From Pseudomonas baltica (lineage in GTDB: Bacteria > Pseudomonadota > Gammaproteobacteria > Pseudomonadales > Pseudomonadaceae), in assembly GCF_031880315.1 (NCBI RefSeq), contig NZ_CP134771.1, positions 5,275,001 through 5,339,000 on the forward strand: a stretch of 64,000 nt of DNA. The letters run 5' to 3'. The position numbers were made by a program, and so were the translations under genes. Under the pieces are notes generated by a model. The model did not search any database and was not told where the DNA came from. It worked only from the letters and a program-made list of their open reading frames with translations. This document shows positions 53,799 to 61,076 of the stretch, one piece after another; position 1 is the stretch's first letter; every line of letters begins with the position of its first letter.

Positions 53799-55892
53799 AT
53801 GCTCATTGGTAGTTTTCTCACAGGAAGTTTTTCGCCTTCGCTGGTGGCCATTTCCCTTTGCGTGGCCATTCTGGCTTCTTATACCGCGCTGGACATGGTC
53901 GGGCGTATCGCCACCGCGCGCGGTCGTGCGGTGCTGGGCTGGATGGTCGGCGGCACTCTGGCGATGGGCATTGGCGTCTGGTCGATGCATTTCATCGGCA
54001 TGCTCGCCTTCGAACTGCCCCTGGCGCTGGGCTACGACCTGACGCTTACCGCGCTCTCCCTGCTCATTGCCTTGGCGTCATCGGGCTTTGCACTCTGGCT
54101 GGTCAGTCGTGCACAACTGACCATGAGCGGCGTCGCCATGGGCGCACTGGTCATGGGCGCGGGCATCGCCGCCATGCATTACACCGGCATGGCCGCCTTG
54201 CGCATGGCCCCGGGCATCGACTATGACCCTTACCTGTTCGGTGCCTCCCTGCTGATTGCCGTCGGCGCGGCGGCGGCGGCCCTGATGATCGCCTTTCGCC
54301 TGCGCCGCCACACACCCTATGTGCGGCTGATCCGCAGTGGCGCGGCGGTAATCATGGGCGTCGCGATCGTCGGCATGCATTACACCGGCATGGCGGCGGC
54401 GCGCTTTCCGGTGGGCAGCCACTGCGGTGCGCTGCCAGGCGGTCTGACCGGCGACAGCCTGGCGTATCTGGTCTTGATTACCACCCTAGCGGTGCTGAGC
54501 ATCGCCTTGGTCACCTCGGTGCTGGATGCTCGCCTGGAGTCGCGCACCGCACAGCTGGCGCTGTCGTTGCAACAGGCCAATCAGGAACTCACCCAACTGG
54601 CCTTGCACGACAACCTCACCGGCTTGCCGAATCGCATGCTGCTGTCCGATCGCATCAGTCAGGCGATCCAGAACGTACTGGATGGGCATGGCTGCTTTGC
54701 GCTGATGTTCATCGACCTCGATGGCTTCAAGCCGGTCAACGATGCGTTTGGCCATCATGTTGGCGACGAGTTGCTGCGCGCGGTGGCGCAACGCTTGCGG
54801 GTCGGCCTGCACGGCCACGACACCCTGGCGCGTATCGGTGGTGACGAGTTCGTGCTGCTGGTGGCGCTGCGCGAGCCCAGCGATGCGATGGCCGTGGCGG
54901 CCGAGCAGGTCAACCGGTTGGCGCAGATGTTCAACGTCAACGATCACGACGTGCAGATTTCCGCCAGCATCGGTATCACCCTGTACCCTGGCGGCGGTGA
55001 CGATCAGCATCAGCTGCTGATGAATGCCGATGCGGCCATGTACCACGCCAAGAGCGTCGGCAAGAACGGCTACTGTTTTTTCGACGCCTCCATGAACACC
55101 GATGCGCGCAAGCAGTTGCAATTGTTGCAGGAGCTGCGCCTGGCCATCGAACTCAGCCAGTTACGGCTTTACTACCAGCCCAAGTTCGATGCTGCCAGCG
55201 GTGCGCCAGTGGGCGCCGAGGCGTTGCTGCGCTGGGAGCACCCGCAGCGGGGCCTGCTGTTGCCGGCCAGTTTCATCGAGTTGGCGGAAAAGACCGGGCT
55301 GATCATCCCCATCGGCGAGTGGGTGCTCAACGAGGCGTGCCGGCAGATGGCGCTGTGGCTGGAGCAGGGCTTCACCGACTGGCGCATGGCGGTCAACCTA
55401 TCAGCGTTGCAGTTCTGCCATGCCGGCCTGGTCGCCAGCGTGGCCCAGGCGCTGGCGCGGCATCGGTTGCCGGCCAGCAACCTGACCCTGGAGATCACCG
55501 AAACCACTGCCATGAGCGATGCCGATGCGAGCATGGGCGTGCTGCAACAGTTGTCGACCATGGGCGTGGACCTTTCCATCGACGATTTTGGTACTGGCTA
55601 CTCCAGCCTGATGTACCTCAAGCGCTTGCCCGCCAACGAGCTGAAGATCGATCGCGGTTTTGTCCGCGATCTGCAGCAGGACAGCGACGATGCCGCGATC
55701 GTTTCGGCCATCGTCGCTCTGGGCCAGGCGCTCGGGCTGCGGATTGTCGCCGAAGGGGTGGAAACCGACCAACAGCAGGATTTCCTCACGCGCCTTGGCT
55801 GTGATGCGTTGCAAGGCTTCCTGTTGGGGCATCCATTACCTGCCCAGGCCTTCATGGCCGATATTCAGAAGGCCAAAGCTGTCATAGCTTGA
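53799..55892 (+). CDS. MHYT-GGDEF-EAL cyclic-di-GMP protein
   Basis: A 697-residue membrane-bound signalling protein. An N-terminal MHYT sensor domain with about seven membrane segments (about 1-240) carries three copies of the MH-x-x-GM motif (MHFIGM, MHYTGM, MHYTGM), proposed to bind a metal and sense gases or redox state. A GGDEF domain (about 265-425, motif RIGGDEF) and an EAL domain (about 440-690, AEALLRW, ITETTA, DDFGTGYSS, AEGVET) follow. The inhibitory RxxD site is replaced by HGHD. The ATG at 53799 is preferred over a TTG at 53775. It stands alone. Confidence 0.94.
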   Translation: MLIGSFLTGSFSPSLVAISLCVAILASYTALDMVGRIATARGRAVLGWMVGGTLAMGIGVWSMHFIGMLAFELPLALGYDLTLTALSLLIALASSGFALWLVSRAQLTMSGVAMGALVMGAGIAAMHYTGMAALRMAPGIDYDPYLFGASLLIAVGAAAAALMIAFRLRRHTPYVRLIRSGAAVIMGVAIVGMHYTGMAAARFPVGSHCGALPGGLTGDSLAYLVLITTLAVLSIALVTSVLDARLESRTAQLALSLQQANQELTQLALHDNLTGLPNRMLLSDRISQAIQNVLDGHGCFALMFIDLDGFKPVNDAFGHHVGDELLRAVAQRLRVGLHGHDTLARIGGDEFVLLVALREPSDAMAVAAEQVNRLAQMFNVNDHDVQISASIGITLYPGGGDDQHQLLMNADAAMYHAKSVGKNGYCFFDASMNTDARKQLQLLQELRLAIELSQLRLYYQPKFDAASGAPVGAEALLRWEHPQRGLLLPASFIELAEKTGLIIPIGEWVLNEACRQMALWLEQGFTDWRMAVNLSALQFCHAGLVASVAQALARHRLPASNLTLEITETTAMSDADASMGVLQQLSTMGVDLSIDDFGTGYSSLMYLKRLPANELKIDRGFVRDLQQDSDDAAIVSAIVALGQALGLRIVAEGVETDQQQDFLTRLGCDALQGFLLGHPLPAQAFMADIQKAKAVIA

Positions 55893-55965
55893 TATCATTC
55901 GGCCAGCCCGCCATTGCTTGATGCAATGATGGGCAATCAAACATTTCTGGAGAGACGAAAGGTCC

Positions 55966-56712
55966 ATGGCCAAGGTCATTGTCATTACTGGCGGCAGTCG
56001 CGGTATCGGCGCTGCAACCGCGCTGCTGGCGGCCCGACAGGGCTATCGCGTGTGCATCAACTACTTGTCCGACGAGGAGTCGGCGATGCGTGTGCTGGCC
56101 GAGGTCCGTGCCTGTGGTGTGCATGGCATCGCGGTGCGCGCCGACGCCAGTAACGAAGACGAGGTCATTCGCCTGTTCCACCGCGTCGATACCGAGCTGG
56201 GCGCGGTGACCGCGCTGGTCAACAACGCCGCGACCATCGCCGAACAATCGCGGGTCGAGGAGATGTCAGAGTTTCGTCTGCTGAAAATGATGAAGAACAA
56301 CATCGTTGGCCCGATGCTCTGCGCCAAGCATGCGATTCATCGCATGTCGACCCTGCATGGTGGCTCGGGTGGCACCATCGTCAACGTTTCGTCGGCCGCC
56401 GCCAGGCTAGGCGCGCCTAACGAGTACGTCGATTACGCGGCGTCCAAGGGCGCGCTGGACACCTTCACCATCGGCATGTCCAAGGAGCTGGCTAGCGAGG
56501 GTATTCGCGTCAACGCGGTGCGTCCGGGGTACATCCACACCGATTTCCACTCCCTGAGCGGCGATGCCAATCGCGTGACCAAGCAGGAGTCGGCGCTACC
56601 CATGGGCCGCGGCGGACGTCCGGACGAAGTGGCCGAAGCCATCGTCTGGCTCAGCAGCGAGCTGTCCAGCTATGTGACCGGGACCTTCATCGACCTGGCC
56701 GGCGGTCGCTGA
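55966..56712 (+). CDS. SDR-family NAD(P)-dependent oxidoreductase
   Basis: A 248-residue short-chain dehydrogenase of the FabG-like classical type. The cofactor motif is TGGSRGIG (residues 8-15), NNAA is at about 86-89, and the catalytic set is Ser142 or Ser143 in VSSAAARLG, Tyr157 and Lys161 in YAASK. GGAGAG and AAAGG lie before the ATG. An Arg at about residue 12 suggests NADP preference. It is followed by a shared terminator and a convergent MFS gene. The substrate is unknown. Confidence 0.93.
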   Translation: MAKVIVITGGSRGIGAATALLAARQGYRVCINYLSDEESAMRVLAEVRACGVHGIAVRADASNEDEVIRLFHRVDTELGAVTALVNNAATIAEQSRVEEMSEFRLLKMMKNNIVGPMLCAKHAIHRMSTLHGGSGGTIVNVSSAAARLGAPNEYVDYAASKGALDTFTIGMSKELASEGIRVNAVRPGYIHTDFHSLSGDANRVTKQESALPMGRGGRPDEVAEAIVWLSSELSSYVTGTFIDLAGGR

Positions 56713-56735
56713 TCGAAACAATATCTTCAGACATG

Positions 56736-56771
56736 AAAAAACCGGCGCCCTCATCAGGCGCCGGTTTTTTT
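56736..56771. terminator. Bidirectional Rho-independent terminator
   Basis: AAAAAACCGGCGCC and GGCGCCGGTTTTTT flank a 7-nt loop: a GC-rich stem with A-run and T-run on either side. It lies 24 bp after the SDR stop and 17 bp before the 3' end of the convergent MFS gene, so it serves both. Confidence 0.92.
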
Positions 56772-56787
56772 ATTGCTACTTATAGCT

Positions 56788-58173
56788 TCAAGGCTTGGCC
56801 GCAGCCGACATGCGTTGCACGTCATAGTCCTTCTTCTGCACCGGGACCGCATCACGCTTGCCCAGCTCGCTCATCGGAATCCGGTAGGTTTCCTTGGCGC
56901 TGAAGGCTGCCAGTGCGGCGATGCAGGTAATCCCGAAGGCGATGGCGCCCACGGTCATCGGGATGTTGTCCGAGCCGGGCGGGGCCACGGCGGCGAACAG
57001 CGCTGGCAGCAGGGCGGTGATCATGGTGCCGACGTTCTGCGAAATGGCCATGGCCGATACGCGGTAGCGAGTCTGGAACAGCTCCGGGTAGAAGCTTGGG
57101 AACACCGCGTTGTAGCCCTGGTACACCACCCCCCACATCAGCAGCGACATGCAGAAGGCCAGTGGCACGTTGTGCACGCTGATGGCATACAAGTAACCAA
57201 ACGACAGCAGCCCCGAACCCAGCGCCCCGCCGATGATCATCGGGCGACGGCCGATCTTGTCCGACCAGTTGCCCACGAACGGAATCACCAGTACCGCAAC
57301 GATGTTGCCTACTACCGGGATCCACAGGTACACGCTCTTCGAGAAGCCGATGCCATAGGCTGGCTGCACCGCGTATGCCGCACCGAAGATGGTCGCGACC
57401 ACCGGGATCACGTTCATCAGCGCCATGCAGGTCACCAGGCCCATGTTCTGCCAGTTTTTCTGGAAGGCTTCGGCGATCGGCGACTTGGTCAGTTCTTGCT
57501 TGGCTTCAACGTTGGCGAACGCCGGGGTTTCTTCCACGGTCCGGCGGATGATGTAGCCCGCCACCAGAACGATAGCGCTGAGCAGGAACGGAATGCGCCA
57601 GCCCCAGGTGTTGAACATGTCGTCAGGCATGAAATAGGCGAGCGGCAGGAAGATCGCTGCGGCGAAGATCTGCCCGGCCTGTACGCCCTGCAGGGTGTAG
57701 CTGGCGTAGTAGCCGCGTCTGCCGAAGGGCGCATGCTCCATGATCATCGAACTCGCCCCGGATATCTCACCGGCCACCGCGAAGCCCTGGATCAGGCGCA
57801 GGACCACCAGCATAATCGGTGCCCACACGCCGACCTGGCTGTAGGTCGGCAGCAGGCCGACCGCCATGGTGGCGAACCCCATCAGGAACATGCACAGCAG
57901 CAGGACGTTCTTGCGGCCTTTGGTGTCGCCCCAATGCCCCAGGAAGAAGGCACCGATAGGACGCGCAACGTAACCCACGCCGTAGGTAGCCAGCGATGCG
58001 ACGATGGCAATCTTGGGATCGGAGTTGGGGAAAAAGATTTGCGGGAAGATCAGCGCAGCGGCCTGCGCATAGATGAAAAAGTCATAGTACTCGAGGGCCG
58101 AGCCTACCCAACCGCTGGCGGTTGCCTTTTTCGTCTGCTTACTGTCATGCGAATGAGTGTCATGGCTAGCCAT
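56788..58173 (-). CDS. MFS transporter, metabolite:H+ symporter (MHS) family
   Basis: A 461-residue major-facilitator protein with 12 predicted membrane segments, of the ProP/KgtP/ShiA-like MHS group. The N-terminus has GSALEYYDFFIYAQAAALIFPQIFF (about residues 23-47), typical of the group, and the loop 2-3 signature GHWGDTKGRKNVLLLCM (about 77-93). The start at 58173 (MASHDTHSHD) has GGAG 6 nt upstream; a His-rich start precedes the first helix. It probably imports a carboxylate. It is convergent with the SDR gene. Confidence 0.92.
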   Translation of the reverse strand: MASHDTHSHDSKQTKKATASGWVGSALEYYDFFIYAQAAALIFPQIFFPNSDPKIAIVASLATYGVGYVARPIGAFFLGHWGDTKGRKNVLLLCMFLMGFATMAVGLLPTYSQVGVWAPIMLVVLRLIQGFAVAGEISGASSMIMEHAPFGRRGYYASYTLQGVQAGQIFAAAIFLPLAYFMPDDMFNTWGWRIPFLLSAIVLVAGYIIRRTVEETPAFANVEAKQELTKSPIAEAFQKNWQNMGLVTCMALMNVIPVVATIFGAAYAVQPAYGIGFSKSVYLWIPVVGNIVAVLVIPFVGNWSDKIGRRPMIIGGALGSGLLSFGYLYAISVHNVPLAFCMSLLMWGVVYQGYNAVFPSFYPELFQTRYRVSAMAISQNVGTMITALLPALFAAVAPPGSDNIPMTVGAIAFGITCIAALAAFSAKETYRIPMSELGKRDAVPVQKKDYDVQRMSAAAKP

Positions 58174-58565
58174 GTTGGTCTCCGTTGTTTTTATTATCAA
58201 GCCTTGGCCGTTGCTGTTGCGTCTTGTAAAGCTAGCAGAAAAAGGCTTTTCCTACTGGCTCCCGTTTCGCGCAAAAACTAACTGGGTGGTACATTTTTAA
58301 CAGCGGCGAAGGGCCCAGTCAACGGGCGCTGGAGGGATTCTGCGCGATCATCGAACACTTCTTTGAGCGCGTTGCGCAGTGGCCCGAGATTTTTTATTCA
58401 TGGTGAGTGCGCGCTGCTTGCAAAGGCCGCGATTCAGGCACCGCATCGCTGCATGCCAAGCCGCCGTCCAGACTCACATACCCAGGCGGCACTACAGGCG
58501 CGCAAGAGCAAAAAAGGCCCCGCAGCCTGATTAAAAGCAAACGGGGCCCGATTCCCTATCTATGC
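58174..58565. other. Intergenic region, mostly empty
   Basis: About 390 bp between the MFS start and the 3' end of the small Pro-rich gene. It contains the terminator of the latter. A frame on the plus strand (about 58240-58403) reads through with protein-like composition (EGFCAIIEHFFERVAQWPEI) but has no start codon or ribosome site, so it is at most a remnant. Confidence 0.5.
58509..58548 (-). terminator. Rho-independent terminator of the small Pro/Asp-rich gene
   Basis: On the minus strand, GGCCCCG (58548-58542) pairs with CGGGGCC (58522-58516) and is followed by TTTTTTT (58515-58509). It begins 17 bp past the stop of the small gene at 58566. Confidence 0.8.
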
Positions 58566-58742
58566 TCACAACGTCGCCGGTGGGTCCTCATTCGGCGGAT
58601 CGCCGACTGGGGTAGGTGGCACGGTCGGCTGAACGGGCACACCATCGGGATTGTCGCCAGGATCACCCTCAGGCGCGGTTGGCGGCAGATTGGGATCGTC
58701 GATGTTCGGATCCGGGGTTTCGGCGGGAATGGGAATGTTCAT
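58566..58742 (-). CDS. Small Pro/Asp-rich protein (58 residues)
   Basis: A short frame beginning MNIPIPAETPDPNIDDPNLP and ending NEDPPATL, with about a third of its residues proline and many Asp/Glu. GAGG and AGGA lie before the ATG, and a clear terminator follows the stop, so it looks like a real gene despite its size. It has no signal peptide or membrane segment and is expected to be disordered. I recall similar Pro/Asp-rich small proteins in Pseudomonas without known role. It is divergent from glgE with a 237-bp gap. Confidence 0.75.
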   Translation of the reverse strand: MNIPIPAETPDPNIDDPNLPPTAPEGDPGDNPDGVPVQPTVPPTPVGDPPNEDPPATL

Positions 58743-58979
58743 GGTCCTGACCTCGCTCGTGTGTAACAGCTGGCGTCGAAAACAACGTATTCAAGTATCT
58801 GGACCGCAGCCACCGGGATTGATTCTTTTTTCTCGATCCCGCCCTGCGGCGGTTGATTGCGTCTGAACTTTTGCCCGGCGCGTCGGCTCCCAACCTTAGG
58901 CGACAAACAGTCGCACTGCATCTCTCTTCCAGCAGCATCATCCGCAACGTCCACGGGGCGTAATAAGGAGCTAGGCTCG

Positions 58980-61004
58980 ATGACGTCTGATGAACCTTTC
59001 GAATCCGGCCGCGAAGGCCAAGTCCACGATAACGCCGAGCACGTCTTGAGCCTGTCCCAGGCCCTGCTGCTACCGCGCCTTTTGATCGAGAACACCCAAC
59101 CGGTGATCGATGACGGCGTATTCGCCGTCAAGACGCTAGTCGGACGCCAGGTGGCGGTGACCACCAAGGTTTACGCCGATGGCCATGACAAGTTGGCGGT
59201 ACGCCTGCGCGTGCGGCGAGTGGATAGCGAAGAATGGCAGACCTCGGCCCTGACGGAGCTGGGCAACGACAGCTTTGCCGGTGAGTTCAGCGTCGACGCC
59301 ATTGGCCGCTACGTCTATTGCGTCGAGGCGTGGATCGATCAGTTCGCCAGTTACCGCTATGAGCTGGAGAAAAAATACGCTGCGGGCGTTGCCATCGGCC
59401 TGGAGCTGGAAGAAGGCCGCGTGCATTTGCAGCATGCCGCCGAGCGTAGCGAGGGCGATCTCAAGCACGCGCTGCAAAATCTGCACGACAGCCTCCATGA
59501 GCTCAACGAAGACCAGCGTGTATCGCTGCTGTTGCAAGCCGACACCAGCGCTCTGATGGCCCGCGCCGATCACCGCGCGTTTCTCACCCGCAGCCCCGAA
59601 TACCCGGTGGAAGTGGAGCGGCAACTGGCCGAGTTCGCCAGTTGGTACGAGCTGTTCCCGCGCTCGATCACCGACGACAAGGCCCGCCACGGCACGTTTA
59701 ACGACGTGCACAATCGCTTGCCGATGATCCGCGACATGGGCTTCGACGTGCTGTATTTCCCACCGATTCACCCCATCGGCCGCGCGCATCGCAAGGGGCC
59801 CAACAACTCGCTGACTGCTGGGCCGGATGATGTCGGCAGTCCTTATGCGATTGGTAGCGCGGATGGCGGCCATGACGCTATTCACCCGCAACTGGGCAGC
59901 CGCGAGGACTTTCGCAATCTGGTCAAGGCCGCCGCCGAGCATGGCTTGGAAATCGCCCTCGATTTCGCCATCCAGTGCTCCCAGGATCACCTCTGGCTCA
60001 AGGAGCATCCGGGCTGGTTCTCGTGGCGCCCGGACGGCACCATCCGCTATGCCGAAAACCCGCCGAAAAAATACCAGGACATCGTCAACGTCGATTTCTA
60101 TGCCGCCGATGCGGTGCCGAGCCTGTGGCTGGCGCTACGCGATGTGGTGTGGAGCTGGGTGGAGGAGGGCGTGAAGATTTTTCGCGTCGACAACCCGCAC
60201 ACCAAGCCGCTGCCGTTCTGGCAATGGTTGATCGAGGATATTCGCAGCAAGGACCCAGACGTCATGTTTCTCGCCGAGGCCTTCACCAAGCCGGCGATGA
60301 TGGCGCGTCTGGGCAAGGTCGGTTACAGCCAGAGTTACACGTACTTCACCTGGCGCAACACCAAGGCTGAATTGCAGGCGTACTTCAGCGAGCTCAACCA
60401 GCCGCCGTGGTCGCATTGCTACCGGCCCAACTTCTTCGTCAACACGCCGGACATAAACCCGTTTTTTCTGCACGAGTCAGGGCGCCCGGGCTTCTTGATC
60501 CGCGCGGCGCTGGCGACCATGGGCTCGGGGCTGTGGGGCATGTACTCGGGCTTCGAGCTGTGCGAATCGGCGCCGATCCCCGGCAAGGAAGAATACCTCG
60601 ACTCGGAGAAGTACGAGATCCGCCCGCGGGACTACACCGCACCCGGCAATATCATTGCCGAGATCGCCCAGCTCAACCGCATCCGCCGTCTCAACCCGGC
60701 GCTGCAGACCCACCTGGGCGTGGCGTTCTTCAATTGCTACAACGACAACATCCTGTATTTCGCCAAACGTACGCCCGATCGGCAGAACTACATTCTGGTG
60801 GCGATCAACCTGGACCCTTACAACGCTCAGGAAGCCAACTTCGAACTGCCGCTGTGGGAGTTGGGCCTGGACGACAATGCCGCGACCTCGGGCACCGATC
60901 TGATGACCGGCCATACCTGGACCTGGTACGGCAAGACTCAGTTCATGCGCCTCGACCCCGCCTATCAGTCCTTTGGTATCTGGCGCATCGCTCGCGAGCA
61001 ATAA
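58980..61004 (+). CDS. glgE: Alpha-1,4-glucan:maltose-1-phosphate maltosyltransferase
   Basis: A 674-residue GH13 family enzyme (GlgE), which extends alpha-1,4-glucan by transferring maltosyl units from maltose-1-phosphate. The N-terminal beta domain and helical dimer part (about 1-215) precede the catalytic barrel. The GlgE-type nucleophile is in FRVDNPHTKPLPFW (about residues 400-414) and the acid Glu in MFLAEAFTKPAMM (about 428-440). GTFNDVHNRLPMIRDMGFDVLYFPPIHPIG (about 238-267) is also typical. The ATG at 58980 has AAGGAG 11 nt upstream. The next gene, treS with maltokinase, supplies its substrate. Confidence 0.95.
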   Translation: MTSDEPFESGREGQVHDNAEHVLSLSQALLLPRLLIENTQPVIDDGVFAVKTLVGRQVAVTTKVYADGHDKLAVRLRVRRVDSEEWQTSALTELGNDSFAGEFSVDAIGRYVYCVEAWIDQFASYRYELEKKYAAGVAIGLELEEGRVHLQHAAERSEGDLKHALQNLHDSLHELNEDQRVSLLLQADTSALMARADHRAFLTRSPEYPVEVERQLAEFASWYELFPRSITDDKARHGTFNDVHNRLPMIRDMGFDVLYFPPIHPIGRAHRKGPNNSLTAGPDDVGSPYAIGSADGGHDAIHPQLGSREDFRNLVKAAAEHGLEIALDFAIQCSQDHLWLKEHPGWFSWRPDGTIRYAENPPKKYQDIVNVDFYAADAVPSLWLALRDVVWSWVEEGVKIFRVDNPHTKPLPFWQWLIEDIRSKDPDVMFLAEAFTKPAMMARLGKVGYSQSYTYFTWRNTKAELQAYFSELNQPPWSHCYRPNFFVNTPDINPFFLHESGRPGFLIRAALATMGSGLWGMYSGFELCESAPIPGKEEYLDSEKYEIRPRDYTAPGNIIAEIAQLNRIRRLNPALQTHLGVAFFNCYNDNILYFAKRTPDRQNYILVAINLDPYNAQEANFELPLWELGLDDNAATSGTDLMTGHTWTWYGKTQFMRLDPAYQSFGIWRIAREQ

Positions 61005-61076
61005 CCCTCTCGGCGCGGCTGCGTACGAAGACGCAGCCGCCTCATAACAAGAGCTCCTCAACAAGGAATCAGCTGC

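Noticed and set aside
58240..58403. Open plus-strand stretch with protein-like composition
   Set aside because: It has no start codon or ribosome site, and I do not recognise the sequence; at most an old remnant.
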